Positions 1-13,507 are shown, numbered from the stretch's first letter. The stretch is 64,000 nucleotides of DNA from Rostrohypoxylon terebratum (GCA_022497145.1 MU385857.1:930001-994000), one strand, 5' to 3'. Numbers and translations: made by a program. The notes: a model not told the origin generated them from the sequence alone.

Positions 1-527
1 ACAAAGACCAGGACTTCCTGCCATTCGCCCGGGATCAGCTCGACCGCATGCTACCCATGATCCGCGTGCGCGAGAAGCAGGCTCGCGCATTGACGCGCGG
101 AATCGGCGGCGACCAATGGATCCTGCAAGCGCTAGTGCGCGCGTGGCGTTTTGGCGAGGCTCCTCTTCCCGAGACTTTCCGCTTCACCGTTTACCATGTG
201 ATGAACCGCCGCGCTGTCCAGGGCAGGCTGGACTGGTTTGAGCGACCCGCCATACTGCGACCTGAAGAATTGAACGGCGTTGTCAGAATGGCTGACATAC
301 GCATTGGCGACATATACGAGGTCAAGCTGCGCGACGTCAACGTCCACGCCAACCGCATCCTGGTGGAAGCCATCAAGATTATCGAGAAAGCAGAGCCTGA
401 AGCTCCACGAGGTCTAGAGGCTTCGTCTACACCTGCCTCTTCTTCCGAGACAGTGTCAGGGAGAGAGGCCGAAACAGAGCTAGATTTGGAGATAGATGGG
501 TTGACGCAAGCTTCTCCCACGCCGTGA
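1..527 (+). CDS. C-terminal part of an unrecognised protein (5' end outside window)
   Basis: The frame is open from base 3, upstream of the first in-window ATG at 48, and runs to a TGA at 525-527. This is therefore the 3' end of a larger gene rather than a complete 159-residue protein; about 174 residues are visible. The first 120 or so residues look like a folded, mixed-charge domain (PFARDQLDRMLPMIRVREKQ, then GGDQWILQALVRAWRFGEAP). The last 45 are a low-complexity acidic Ser/Glu tail typical of a disordered C-terminus. I do not recognise the family and assign no function. Coding status rests on the long uninterrupted frame with codon use like the other genes here and on the lack of a competing frame. 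The upstream exon structure cannot be seen. Confidence 0.7.
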   Translation, partial: KDQDFLPFARDQLDRMLPMIRVREKQARALTRGIGGDQWILQALVRAWRFGEAPLPETFRFTVYHVMNRRAVQGRLDWFERPAILRPEELNGVVRMADIRIGDIYEVKLRDVNVHANRILVEAIKIIEKAEPEAPRGLEASSTPASSSETVSGREAETELDLEIDGLTQASPTP

Positions 528-1912
528 TGATGCAGGAGGCAAGATGCAAAGTCTGCGCTATGATGCTTGGTGAGAGGTGAGATGTAGAGAAAAAAAACTC
601 GATAGATCTCAGATCCCACCGTACAACCAACCGCCTGTACCACCAAAATAGTAGATAGTCTCACTACCCAACTAGCCAACTACCTACCTACCTACTAGGG
701 TAAGTAGGGAGGTTGATTTCGATGTACAACTCAAGTATAAACAGTATAGTAAGCGCAAAATCCCTCAAATCTGCCACTTTTGAAACATAAAATCTCAGCA
801 TTTGCCAATTATGACATATTACAAAATGTCACCCTCGCAAAACATGCCCTTCCCAGATTTGACCTGGTTCCACAGCCTAAAACCCCGTGGGGGTTAGGGC
901 GGAAAAGGGAGAGGCTGAAAATCCAGACCATGGTTTCCAAGGAACCTTGCAGATAGAAGCCTGCGACTACGGCTCCTAATTCCGCATGTACCTATACAAA
1001 CGACGTCAAGATCGAGAGGAGCTCTAAAATTAAAGTTGATGATCTACGGGGCCTTTATTCTCGAGTCTATGACGAAATTCCTTATCTTCTGCAAGTGGCA
1101 GGCGTAGCAGCTATCGCCTCTATCACCTCTATCACTTACTAGCACGTCAAGTTAGATAACACCATTACGGGTGAAATTTGCAAGAGCTTTGTTTGCATTG
1201 TGTCGTGATCGTAAAACTTGGAAGGCCGCCTATCTGCCTTACTACGTGTGCTGCTTAGGGCAAAATCCACCAGGAGCCCTACCAGGCTCTGTAACAAATC
1301 GAGGCGCACCCCAGAGTCAAGGACAGCCGAGTTGACTGTATTATGTCGTATACCCGAATTTGTCCTAATAGGACGTGTATGACAATACCACACCACCAAT
1401 AGTAGTAACGTTGTGCCAAATTGACTGCACTTCCCTCAAGAATTATGATGCCTAGGTCGACGGTGGCCCTCTTAGGTGCCCTTCCAACGCGTGTCAAAAG
1501 ACTATATTGCTTTTCCCCTCTATGCATCGACCTTCCTGTCCTTTGGCCTGCCCATTGTTTAGTTTCCTTTGGTAATCAGCCCGTGTAACGCCCCGTAAAG
1601 TCACCGGTAAAGAATATCACTCCCGTATGTGCCGTGATATCGTTCAGTGTTATAATCTTCCATGCTCCAACCCCGTAGACCTTGGTCCCTTGTATGAAAG
1701 TAATTTGCTCGAAAATAAAGCTATTATTAGTGCGAGTATTCGCAATTCTGATAGATGCCGGATGCTATGCAGTATAAGTGAAGTGAAGTTCGTATGGATT
1801 TTCCCAGGTCGACCACCCAGCTCAGGAGCAGGCATCCTTGTTGGCTTGCTACTGTGCTAGATTCGTCGATATGTTTTTTTGGGCGATAAAATGATATCAA
1901 GTTCGTAAATGT
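528..1912. other. intergenic, no gene seen
   Basis: Only short ORFs without recognisable domains or splice-linked partners occur here. A CCTA-rich stretch (about 680-710, 'acctacctacctac') resembles the short CCTAGG/TACCTA motifs scattered through the window. The space separates the tail of the left-edge (+) gene from the 3' end of the Reg1-like (-) gene, so it should hold two terminators. Confidence 0.6.
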
Positions 1913-3732
1913 TTATCTCCTCCAGCCAACATTCCATATGACATGAGCGATATCACGAGCGGTATTGACTGTATCTATTACTCTGCCGATGATACCATCA
2001 TTGGGTTGGACATCGCCGTCCTCAAATGGCATAAACATGCCGCTCGCTGTCCGACGCATACCAGCCGGCTCGGAAGTGATGTTGCCGTTAGGTGTCGAAC
2101 GTTGGGAATTAAACTGTTTGAAGGGTGATGTCGCTTCAATAGGACTAGACATTGGGGTTGAATTAGTTTCCTCGTCTAGTTCGTTTCCATCGTCGTCACC
2201 CACATAGAATGGGCCTGAGGCTTTGGAAGGCCTCAGTGTCTCTTGCGAAGAAGAGGGTGACAGGAGTGGACTCCTCAAACCACCGCTAGTACTGTGCTTT
2301 ATTGCGGTTTCCGGATTCGGGGAATCTTCCCTATATTTTAAGGTTGTCGAAGGTAGCATGGCAATGGTTTTGCTTTCGTTGGGCGTGTTGACTGGAGATC
2401 TTCTGCGTGGAATAACAGGTTTCTTTGATGTCTTGGTTCTCTTCATCATTATTGCGCCATCATCGGAATCGCTGTCGTCAAATAACCATCGACGATGGTC
2501 TACTTCGTCCTCTTCGTCATCCCCCTTGATATCAACCGCGATACATTGTTTTACCTGCTCGTCAAAGTGAATATGCTTTCGTTCCGAGGAAGGTGAAACA
2601 AGACCAGAGGTAGCTGTAGAAGGTAGAATACTCGTGTTATGTCGACATTTCCTTCGGGAAGAGAATGGAAAAGTAACGTAGTCGGTCGTGGCTCGATGTA
2701 ATATGGGTCGAGTCGCACGAACACCACTATCTTTCTGCTGGGCCTGAACTGCGGCGGTGGCTTGCTTTAACAGGGATGAGGAAGAGAGAGATCGCTGAAG
2801 CATGATCTCAGACATGCTCCTCTTCTTGAGAATGGGCTTTTTGGTGACGAAAGATTTGCACCTCGATAGTGATGAGCTCCCTTGCTCGGCATCGTTGGGG
2901 AAAAGCTCCCCTTGCCGAGTCTGCAGGGGGCCATATAGCCAAGTCACATCGCAATCCTTGAGCCTAGAATACAAGTAAGATTCCGGTTCAAGATGATAAT
3001 CCATGGAGACATAACATACCAATTCAGAGTCTCTGGTGTGACTGTTTTTAGCTTGTACTTGGCTTTCATCCAGGTTCTCCAGGAAGCGTTCTCAAGTCGT
3101 GGCCCGTTGCTGTATTCATGTCGCTTTGAGACTATATACCGCCAAGAAGACCAAATGTCCTCTTCCCTCCAATCGTGCGACAAGTAGTCAACATGTTGAG
3201 TAGGATGTCGCTCAACAGCTGTATCATCTTCGGCACGGTCTAGTGCATCCGGCGAGCCAGGACGAGAGGTGGTTGCAGAAGTATCAACATCAGTTGGCGA
3301 AACGGTATACGAATCACCGGTCCGGGGACTTGGAGGAGGTTCCAAATCTTCGACCAGACCAAAGTATGGGTTATGGTCAAATTCAGGCACGAAAATATCT
3401 TCAGGGTGAATATGGATATCGTCTTCGCATTGTCCGTCTAGGGATAAGTTGGTAGCTGGAGTAGAGGAATATGATGGATCTATGGATTCGGGCTGGAGCG
3501 TACGGGGGGACGAAGGAGCGGAGGAAGGACTGGAATTGGGTACGATATGGGTAGGATGACGGTGGTAGGCTTCGCGATAGGATTCTTCGAACGGTTCGTT
3601 GATCTTGGGCGCTGAGGCTGATGTGTGAAAACTTTGCGTCGGTTTCGATACAAATTTTGATTGAGAATGAGATCTCCTCAAAGCCGAGGAGGAGAACATA
3701 TCGCTATCCTCAGAAGAAAGAACCACGGCCAT
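1913..3732 (-). CDS. Reg1/Hex2-like protein phosphatase 1 regulatory subunit
   Basis: Two exons: complement(1913..2963, 3020..3732), intron 2964-3019 (56 bp, GTATGT...TTCTAG), 587 aa. Exon 1 ends in the conserved fungal block of the Reg1/AreA-like family (DUF1752), about residues 184-250. It reads LSHDWREEDIWSSWRYIVSK and continues across the splice junction as TLNW|LKDCDVTWLYGP, which confirms the intron. Residues 367-371 (KHIHF) followed by DEQVKQC match the RVxF-type PP1 docking site known from yeast Reg1. The rest is Ser/Pro-rich and probably disordered, with an acidic patch near residue 385. In yeast, Reg1 directs Glc7/PP1 to Snf1 and keeps glucose repression on; a similar role in carbon-catabolite control is inferred from family membership. 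The ATG at 3732 follows an A/T-rich leader. Family assignment is firm; orthologous function is inferred. Confidence 0.88.
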
Positions 3733-4514
3733 CTCGTTTTTTTTTCTCTTTTCGGAAAAAAAAAACTTTCTTCTGATGTGAAAGCCCCAGATCCTCCAAC
3801 AATTACAACTGAAATACAGAACTGGCGTTGTCCTTCATGGGCACAGTCATATCGTCTATGTTAAGACGATTGAATGGCTTCACGATGGTCTGTAGTCAAG
3901 AGTATCAATAGATTAAGTTCGAATTGTTGTCGACTGTCCTCGTCTAAGCTGGGGGATTTCCGGATGACGTGACAGGTCGAAGGAAGTGCGCAACTGGGGC
4001 GCTCTGCTCGGCGATGCCGAGATGAAAGTAGATTTTATACCTTTATACAATGCAAGAATTTAATTGTTCATCTGGAATTACGCCAATGCGTCTATGCGGG
4101 TCTTTGAAGGTATTTCGCATACAGAGGATTGAATCTGGAAATTCGGATGCGTCGACGTTGCGTGGGTATGGTGATTGTATATGTAAGTGTGTGGTATGTG
4201 GTATGTGGTATGTGGTGTGTGGTGTACGCCAGATGGTGTGGTGTGGAAGGAGTTATGACCTGGATAAGAGGCTTAAGAGTTTGGATTATGGACAGTGGTA
4301 CGAAGTATTGGATCGAAAATCGAAAACAGTCCGCGGCAAAAAAAAAAACTGTTAGTACAGTAAGTTGCCCTAGGCTAGTACAAGTACAAGAGGTGGAATT
4401 CCGGGAGATCGGAAGGTTACAAGGATGTACAGGAGGATTGAGGGGTCGTTGGTTGACAGGGCTAGCCAGTCACGGAGCGAATTTCGCAGTGAATGGCATG
4501 GATGACTCAACAGG

Positions 4515-4550
4515 GACGACCAAGACGACCCGGACGACCTGGACGATGGA
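4515..4550 (+). repeat. 9-bp tandem repeat, four units (GACGACCNN)
   Basis: Four consecutive 9-bp units begin with GACGACC or, in the last, GACGATG. The third position pair varies (AA, CG, TG, GA). The array lies in otherwise non-coding sequence upstream of TRM5. Confidence 0.75.
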
Positions 4551-7417
4551 TGGGACGGCAAGGAAGGTACGCGACGGGAGGGATTTTTTCTATCACTTCT
4601 ACCTTTCTACCCCATACGAAATACGTAGTTGCTACTTGAATAACAAGATAGAAAGACAAATAATTCTAAAATATTAAAGCAGGTACGACCTGAACGTTAC
4701 TTACTATAAGTGGGCTTCCCTGGTTTTAAAGTTTTACTACATGCTAGCACAGTACTTAGTGGTACTTAGCGGGTATGATTAATCCTGTTATTTGCATTTG
4801 GCGTTTGGTTACATGCCTACGGATTACTCCATAAACACTCACATGCCACTTAGGTAACCTTAAAGCAAGGTCGAATGGGAGAAATTAAGAAATTGAGGAC
4901 CTACATGACCAGGTAAAATTTCACTACATATTTTTGCATTTTTTCTGCGATATTAGAACTTTCTATTGTGTCTAATGTTGTCAAGTGTGTTTGAGCTATG
5001 CCGGGACATACATACTAACGTACACAGTACTACGTAGTACGGTAGTACAATACATACATGTACTACTACGCAGTAAATATTGGCGATTGGTGAATGGATA
5101 CCCAAATGCAGAGCTAGCCGGGGCTTCCCTGAAGTCTGGCGCAGTCTGGCGCAGAATTTGCGTATTGCACTGCAAAGAGCTGATAACATTAATCAACCAA
5201 ACTTACATACATACAGCTCCATTAATACGTATCTAGGATGCACAAAGTATCCACCGGAACTAGAAAAAGAAGAAGTGGAGAAGGAGTGGAGAATGAGGGA
5301 ACGCGAACGATTAGAAAGACTACTTCGTAGCGTACCTAAGTTTTGCATTAACAATATCGACCAGGACGGGAATCCAGAGATGGGCAAATTTTGCGTGCCC
5401 ACATATCGACAAGCCAAGTACCTCAAGCTAAGGTGGGCAGGATGGGCTACTCATCTGCAAGCCTGCGTCCACGTCTACATATAATATCAACATAATACAT
5501 ACATCATACATGCATAGGGTGCAAGATGCCCGCATACATATAGTACGACACATGCAAGCCGATACGCGCGAGTTATGTACATCCTAGTTTTGCTACCTCC
5601 TTAGCATTGCAGTTTGTGCGCTGCGACATGTATGAAGGTGGGCTAGTAGGCGAAATTTTTCTCTACACACTAGTCTTTCTGTGAGCGGTCAGACCCGGGG
5701 ACCTTTCGCCATCAAAGAACGATCCCGTAAAAAATGGCCGAGTTCGAAAAAATCAACACTAAATCAAAGTCGACTAAGCTCACAAAACAGTGGGCCCTTT
5801 CTAGATGCATGGTCCGAATCTAGGGTCTCAATTTACAGTTCTCTAGGTTAGGTATGTACATAGTATGTACTAAGTGAAGGAGAGAGAAAAAAAAGGGGGG
5901 GAACCATTGAAGAAAAAAAGCACTTATGGAACACAGGCTAGACCTTGCCTAAACTTCGTATACAACGTATTATAATAGTTCTGAAGTTGTTTCTAGATTC
6001 TACATTACTAGGTAATAAGGTATACGTACAAGGAAATCACTATCTGCCAAGGCCTTTTCTCTTTCCAGCTTATATCTCATTGTTTCGGCCAATTCGACCG
6101 AGACAGATAACAGATAGGGAGAATGCGAAAACAAAGTTCTTTCGGAAACGATTGACCAGCCAGATAAGTCGGGCATGAACGGACGCAATCCTCTATCGAA
6201 AGTCCCATCTGCAGTGGAAATCGAATATTTCACTAAGAAATCACATATAACACAGTACGGGTTCTTGGTCTCTCACTCCATGCGAACTGTGGGCAGCAAA
6301 GAAGCATCACATCAATCTTGGACATCACTACGCAGTATGTAGACATTGGACATTGGACATTAGACATTGAACGCAGATAATATGCGCGTACCATTAGGGC
6401 TAGCGAAATTCTAAAGATCAAAGATCAGCAACTTCTACTACCTTGATGAGTGTGTAGGTTGGTTTCCCCGGACGGGCCAGAAAAGCCTATTTATGAACGT
6501 TGCAGGGGTTAAATGCGAGAAACGGCCCTAAGTCTAAATGAGCAAGAAGGGTGGCCAACGAGACACGAAGCGTGAAATGCCGTATTATATAAGATATATA
6601 ATAAGATAAAATCATATGGAAGTATACCAAAACTTTACCTAAAGTAACATTCTATAACATCCACATATCACATGTTGAGATCACTGGTATTTAATAGACA
6701 TATCTAATACATACCTCTTCTCATAAATTATCATATGGGCTAGTTGTTTAAAGATAAAATAAAGAAACAGAGAGCATAATTCTTTAAGTCTATATCTTAA
6801 CCACACTCGATATCTAGATTCTAAGTCTTCAAGTGATTTCTAGGGCTATCATTTGACATAAATCATACCTAATGAAGCCGAAGCTTATCACGGGAGGGAT
6901 TTCAAATGAGTTGGATTTGATTGAAGAGTGTGATGCATATATCTACTTGTATATCTAGGTATTAGGTCAACATACATTTATAACAATGAAATTAATGTTA
7001 TTCTTGGTGGCATGGATGTAAAGTATCCATAATATGTGTTCTCTTACAGCGTCTTTGTGAACCGAGAATCCAGGGTGAATTCCACGATATAGATGTCTTA
7101 GTCTAGGCTTGCGAACACGTTATCCCAACATGATTTTTAAATGCGAGTACCTACCGACCGTTCGTCACGCTATTGGCATGGGAAGATGAATCTAACTAGG
7201 CAGCTAGGTAAGTTCTAAGTTCTAAGTTCCCCGACCCTTTTGGCTTCTAGAACTTTAAATTATGTCTATTTCTCGATGCATCATTTTCAAACTACTTGCG
7301 ACGGAAATAATACAAATGTAGGGGAAAAGCAAAGGAAACAGAATATACCAACTTGTTCTTATATTTACTATCAAATGTATATTGATATCATGAAAAATCA
7401 GAGTACATGCCTTAGTA

Positions 7418-7447
7418 ACATTATACACTAACATTATACACTAACAT
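7418..7447 (+). repeat. 13-bp direct tandem repeat (ACATTATACACTA)
   Basis: Two perfect copies of a 13-bp unit are followed by the first 4 bases of a third (ACAT). The repeat sits in A+T-rich intergenic DNA with no gene nearby. Confidence 0.8.
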
Positions 7448-10400
7448 CGAAAGCATTCATGGCGTAATTGCAAAGTTGTACAATACCTACCTACTACCAG
7501 GTACCTAGTACCTTATGTACACCTCTCTGGCTTTTGTACTACACAGTATTGTACATACTTAGTACTACATACTCCATTCCATGTCTTGTGGTATGCGCCA
7601 ATCTCCACCCCCGCAAAGGCCCGTGTGACGCCTTATCCCCAGGTTGAGTAAGACTCGTGGCTTTGACAACTTTGACAACTCAAAAAGTTGAGAACATTTT
7701 CATTTCCATTTGTCAACTGTTTCAATGATCATCAACTTTCAACGTCCAAAAAATGGCTAAATTAGCCCTAGTGATGGATCATTCGGAGTCTTCTAGCCAG
7801 GTTTCTTATGTCCCGTCTTGTGTGCCATTGGACTAGCAAGATAACCTTCATTTTATCTACCTACTGGTCCTACATACTCACAATACCTACGGTCTTACGG
7901 TCCTACTTATATACATATTATACATATTAGTATACATATTATTATACGTAATTAGCTCGAGTCCCTGCAGTCTGCGACTAACCATACATAGTCCGGAATT
8001 GGCGATCGTTTCTTTGCCTGATAATCGCACGGCTTTTTGTATTCTACGGCCTTCGAAGTTCGCACTGCACAAGATGTAGTACTGCGTACTAGGAGCTGCA
8101 TACGGCCTGAAGTTGTACGACAACACGAACATAATAGCGGACTATGGTTTGCTAACCCCCCTGCAGATAAGTTCCTTCCTCCAGCTAAATATTCATTAAA
8201 GGTACTAGTAATTGCTCCCTTAAAGATCGAAGAACAACCAAACCGCTCCCGTGGGTTTCTTGGCGCTGTTGCCCTACTTGGGTACTTGGCTACTTGGTAT
8301 ACGGAGCTACGAAGTCGGCAAGCATTGCCTCCCTGTATTAGCCGTTTTTAGTCGTGGGTGTCATTACGCTTGACCGATGTCTGATTCCTTACACACCGAC
8401 TTGACGCCCATGATGTCGGCATAACGCCCTCATTCCCACGACAACACACCTAGCAAACAAACGGGTAACAAATTAAAATATACGATTCTTTATCCCATCT
8501 TAAGGCTATCTAAGCCCCAGTCAGCTTACACTAGGGAGACGCCGGTTAATTGGAGGCTATTTCGATAGTCTTCGGACTCCTAGGACCTAACTTAATGTCC
8601 ATCGCTGGACGTATTAGATGACCGCGATCACGGCGGGAATTATTCCCCTCCATGCCGCACACCCGTACATCAGCTAGCTATGTATCTTATATCGTGGCAA
8701 TTGCACACGAGGTTACCATGCAAGGTAGTCAGGGTGGTGTGCTGCTGACTATAGTTGAATCTAGCTTTCTCCATATTCCAAGATCTAAGATCATTTCCTA
8801 AGACTAGATCAGCAAGGGATCGAATTTCAGCTCTCCCGTTTCATCCCGGTCATAGGAGATTCGAGACTCGAGACTCGAACACAGAGTTGTAACCATTTCA
8901 GCTAGTCATCACTCGTCGTGTAGATTTTATTTATACACGAATGTCACAGGCTATTTTAAAGACGGCTACATGCAAATGTCTGCAAAGTAAGCTAGGAACG
9001 CCTTGCTATCAGTGTAACCGCCGACAGCTGCGATCCTTGATCTGTTACATCCGCGGTTACACTAGACTTAGAGATCTCTTTCAAGACATGATCTTGGGAC
9101 ACACAACTTCGAGCCGTTCCGAGCACATAGTGACTTTGGAACGAGATAAATCGGGACCGACCAAACTGATTCTTGAAGTCAAACCTATGGATCCTGCGCC
9201 GCCTGTTATTCGCCGAAGCGCCGCCTCGCAGCCCAATTGTTTGCTAATGTCAACTGGTGTGGCTGTTTTGGTGTGGTTGTCTTGGTGTGGCCGTATACCT
9301 TCTCAATGTCCAATGGAAGCTCTCTCGGTAAGGACGGATCCCGAAATCACTGAATAACACGGGAACATCTACCCAAACGTCTATAAGTCCCAAGGTCAAG
9401 CCATCCGACTACTTGCCGGTCTCTCGTACCGTCCACGAAATCGTCATGGTATCGTCATCTGTATCTCTGCTCTCAGATTCAGAAGAGATGAATGACTCCC
9501 CTTGTTTTAGGAGTTTCCGGCCACAACCACATGCGTTCTCATTGCTGCATCTCGTCTTCCCCGGAAATGAAGGGAAGAGTGGGACTCCTTCCCACGTAAC
9601 CGTGTAATCATCTTGCCTCGAGTCCTCCTATATCACGAAATGTGACACAAACCAGACGCAGCGTTACAGCAAGGACTCACATATTTTCTCCACTGCTTAC
9701 TTTTCTGGCCGGTAAACAATTGTTTCCCGATATTGCTTAGATCGAGGTTTGGTTCGAGTGAACTCTCGTTCCGCGTGAACGTACCTTTAGTTCCCGACCA
9801 TCAGCTGTGGAACGGAGTACGAAGATCGGCTTGCCGGGACACTCACAACGCGCATGAGCCGATTTTGCATGTATGAGGCTCCAGCCTCATCATTATCCAT
9901 TACGGGACCTGATTGCGAGTCTTAAATTAGGAGGAGCAAAGGTGGCGGCAACGAGCCGAGAGACCAGGATTATTCAGCCATGCGTTGGCTTCATGTGGCC
10001 CTCATGTGGCCTTATCAAATGTTGTAGGTACGAAAGAAATCTAGAATGTGGAATAGCATGATACTAGGGCGAGGCACAGGAAGCTAACATGTCGAGGTGC
10101 GTTAATTTCCTTGTTTATATGCCTAGTATTAAGCATGTAAGTGAGTTACCGCCAATCATCTTGACAGTCCGATCACAGAGGCAAACTCAGAGTTGCAGTC
10201 ATGCAAGTTTATCTGCATGAACGTTTTCGGCTATCGCACCGGCCCCCCCTTTCTCATTTACATATGTGCACTGCTCTAGCTGTCTGGATAGGAAGATAGC
10301 AGCATGTCTCCTTCGACAAGGTAGTATCGTTATTTACTCTCCTGTTGGTTGGTGCGGTTCCGGAGGCGAGACGCGCCATAACACATCAATTGAGTATATC

Positions 10401-10811
10401 GCAAATGGTGCGGATCATCATATCTGACGGCGGGCCCTAGTGATCCGCGACGCACGGGAAACGTTCCAACAGCGCCTTGCTTCTCCCTACCTGGCGCCAA
10501 AAAAAGCAACCTTTCGCCTCCCTACCTAGGTACCTACCTAAGCAAGATCCTCTGCAGTCTTCTTATTATAAGTACTGTATCCTATGCAGCGATCCACCGC
10601 CGGCGGCCAGTCTCGCCATCAAATGAATCGCACAGGTTTAGAAGTTCTCTAACCTGCAACGCTATTCCTGGGAAATCTTCACATGTTTATGGTACAATGG
10701 CTTGCAGAGCTCGCATACTTGACACACGCACACACGCAAACCTTTTCAAAATGCCAAAAGTGGTAAGCCGCTTGAGAAATTGTATGGCACCGCGTTGATT
10801 GACAGCCTACG

Positions 10812-12498
10812 CTATCTCGATTTGCTCGTTTGGAGTCGGTCGGCGAACGCCACTTCAGGAGGCACTCTAAATGAGGCGCAGAACATACGTTTGTTGGGAG
10901 CAACAGTTCTAACCTCCAGAATTGATACTTCATAGGCGTTTTCAGCATCACCGGATTTCATGTCAACGCCTAACTCAGCCGAAATACGTTCAGAAATGTT
11001 TGCGAGGGGGGTATCGTCATCTGCCTTGGGCGCGAAACAATGAACGTGGACCATAGGTAGCTTTGTACCTGTATGCGGAGCAAAAAGCTGCTCTTTCCCA
11101 GAATACAGACCGCGGAAGCATGATAAAAAGGTAATTGCAGATGCAGGGAGATTCATGACGAAATGAGAGATGGTCGAAGGAATGGGGATGTGTTTATATC
11201 TCGGAGTTGACTTTGACTTGCGAGCGGTCTTCGAATTTGGATGCTGGCCACGCTGTTCCTTTCTATTTGGTTCCAAAACGGCATGTTCACCATTCATGGA
11301 CGCTGCATACACCAGATCGGCAGCTTTCGTAATAAAATTCCGGCCATCCTGATTAAATGGACGGACATACTGCCGGACCTAAAGCATCGTATGTTAACTC
11401 GGTAAGGGGTACCCGCAGTATCGCTTATGATCGTGTTGCATACCTTATTTCGTTTAATGTTCTCGGCGAGGTAACGATAGCTCTCGGGATTATAGTCGTT
11501 TGCCCAAACGAAAACGCCTTTCTTACCGGCTGGGACCGCGAAGGGGCCAATGCCGGCCATCACATCGCAAACCACCTCTCCAGGCTGGAAGATGTTGACT
11601 AACCGCCGGTGCTCGCCCTCCAGTTTACTATTCCAATACACTTTAGAATAGTCGAATTGGAAGATGCAATCATTCTCCCGCTCCTCAACATTTAAATCAT
11701 CCGGTCCGGCGAGAACCTCGTATGCGAAAGTCCGGAACTCGGACTCCGTCCCTACGTTGGCGATTTTGTTGATGACTGTTTTGACCGTCGGGTTTTTGTC
11801 GACTATGGCCTCAGCAATTAATTTCTTGTAGGGAAGATATCTTTCTCTCAGGTTCATATGCGCGACATGTCCTGCTTGATTGAAACCCTGGGGGATGCCG
11901 TCATGCTCGTCTCGTAAATTAGACGGAAGCAGGGATTTCATCACTTCCTCTAAAGCTAGTTAACCAGCATATTCATGAAAACTGAGGTTTCATACGTATT
12001 CATTACCATAAGACCAGTAATCATAATCTAGGATTAAGTCGTACGGGATTACCCCTAATTCCTTGCTGGCTACGCCTTCTTGAAGGAGAGGAGTCCATGT
12101 TTCGGGTGCTGCGACAATTGTCATTAAGGATCGCAGGCTTTTATGAAAGTTGAGAGATATTTGGACGATATAGTACCTTCGGCTTTGATTTTTGGATGTA
12201 AGAGTAGGCATTTTGTCCCCTGAGATGCGAGAGCTTGGTCCGGGTGCGATACAACGTTTCGCAATCTATCAAGGTCCAGGATACTTCTCTCTTTCGTCAA
12301 TTTCTGGCGCCAAGCCGCAATGTTCCTCTTTTCGTGAACCGTGGCGGCGGCCAGGTTTATGGTCTTAGAGAACAGTGACCTGTCAAGCACGCCCAACGCC
12401 GAGCGGATCACTGGCGGACAGATGAGACTACTCATGACGTCTTCCCGGACCGGGGTATCCTTCATACAAGACGTAAGTGACATATCCATGGTTTCCAT
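10812..12498 (-). CDS. TRM5: tRNA (guanine37-N1)-methyltransferase Trm5
   Basis: Four exons: complement(10812..11378, 11444..11949, 12007..12108, 12177..12498); introns of 65, 57 and 68 bp; 498 aa. Trm5 methylates N1 of G37 in tRNAs that read codons starting with certain bases, preventing +1 frameshifting; the eukaryotic enzyme serves cytosol, nucleus and mitochondria. Visible motifs: N-terminal Trm5 region (PPVIRSALGVLDRSLF, residues 28-43), LGVIPYDLILDYDYWSY|EEV (about 125-144, joined across intron 2), the conserved GHVAHMNLR (about 168-176), the SAM-binding loop DVMAGIGPF (about 269-277), NDYNP (292-296) and NLPA (about 385-388) of the class I Trm5/TYW2 fold. Each junction restores a family motif, so the exon model is well supported. 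The ATG at 12498 is the first in frame; a slightly internal Met would also fit. Length is typical of the family. Confidence 0.95.
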
Positions 12499-13507
12499 GT
12501 TAAGTTTAAGGGAAATTGCATACTACCATAGTATTCTTGCGCGCGAAATGCAGACTTTTGGTTATCTTTTTGGGTGAAGAAAATGTTCAATTGTGAGCGA
12601 AGGCTAATTACTAGTAACTAGGTAGGTAATCTACCTACATAGAATTGACGCAGATTTCGACAGGGATCAGGCCCCCGCGCTAAATGCAAGGCTACTACGC
12701 CTTGTGTGACCGTGTGACGTGCATGCGTCATACTACTATGTAGCAGACTAGACAGAAAGCTGTGTCGGACTGGAAGGCTCTCACTTTAGGGCCGTCTTTA
12801 GCGAAATCTTCACGTTCCAAGGTTGCTTGCCTTGACGAGCATGACTAACGCTAACTTAATTTTCGGGCTATGTATCCATACCTAGTAGTTAGCATATTCG
12901 TAAAACTGGGTATGTATGTATCGATAATAAGCCAGTGAAGGCTAGGTAATTCAATGTTGATAATACCGATGATTCTGTATGCACGTGTCAATTCTACCTC
13001 CATCTAATGGAACATGTCGAATGAAAGTTTGGAAGAGGCCGGTAACTTGTCAAACTTAACCAACTAACGGGCAAAGCCTTAATCTCTATAAGCTTTAGCT
13101 AGCTAACGAGTATCCCGGACAAGGTTGTATCTGAAGTTCCCTGCTCCAGCAGTGTCATCTAATAAGTTTTTACGTGTAATAGGTACTCATTGGTAGTGAA
13201 CTTTCTTTTATAGACGTTTAAGGTATACATTCCTGGATTCATCCATCTTTCCCGCAAGTCCTTGCTGAGTTAAACAAGGGTGTTCCCTAGCTATCTTAGA
13301 TAGCTAGTCATGCAATTCGTGCCTGGACCAGGGCGAGTCCGCGATCGCGTTGACGTCACATTCGGTCGACACGCAGGGTAAAATGGGGCGGGAGACTGGT
13401 TGATATCATTGTCATGTATTGTATTGTATTGATTAGGATGCCGTCGACTTGGAGGAGGCACCACAAAACCCATAATTAAGCCTTCATCCTTATCATATTC
13501 ACCTTCT
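12499..13507. other. intergenic, no gene seen
   Basis: About 1 kb between the TRM5 start and the NUS1 stop. It holds only short ORFs and scattered CTAGGTA/TACCTA motifs (for example around 12620). It should contain the TRM5 promoter and NUS1 terminator. Confidence 0.6.

Larger units (their letters stand above)
3733..10811. other. about 7-kb gene-poor interval
   Basis: No ORF here shows a recognisable domain or joins to another across plausible splice sites. The largest are about 183 codons (4129-4677) and 139 codons (8941-9357) and look accidental. Contents that can be described: a GTATGTG-type microsatellite (about 4186-4224), a 9-bp tandem array (4515-4550), a GACATTG repeat (about 6336-6370), a very A+T/TpA-rich block (about 6560-7050), a 13-bp duplicated unit (7418-7447), and many TACCTA/GTAC motifs. 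The A+T-rich block could be an old RIP-mutated transposon, but I could not align it to any family. Confidence 0.55.

Noticed and set aside
4129..4677. 182-codon plus ORF
   Set aside because: Its translation is driven by a GTATGTG microsatellite and a 9-bp array (Val/Cys/Trp runs, then TTK-TTR-TTW). No credible protein.
8840..8900. TCGAGACTCGAGACTCGAAC stretch resembling a B-box
   Set aside because: No acceptor stem, A-box or anticodon arm in register on either strand.
8941..9357. 138-residue plus ORF with CxC...CxxC near the N-terminus
   Set aside because: The cysteine spacing fits no finger I know, composition is random-like, and there are no splice-linked exons; probably accidental.
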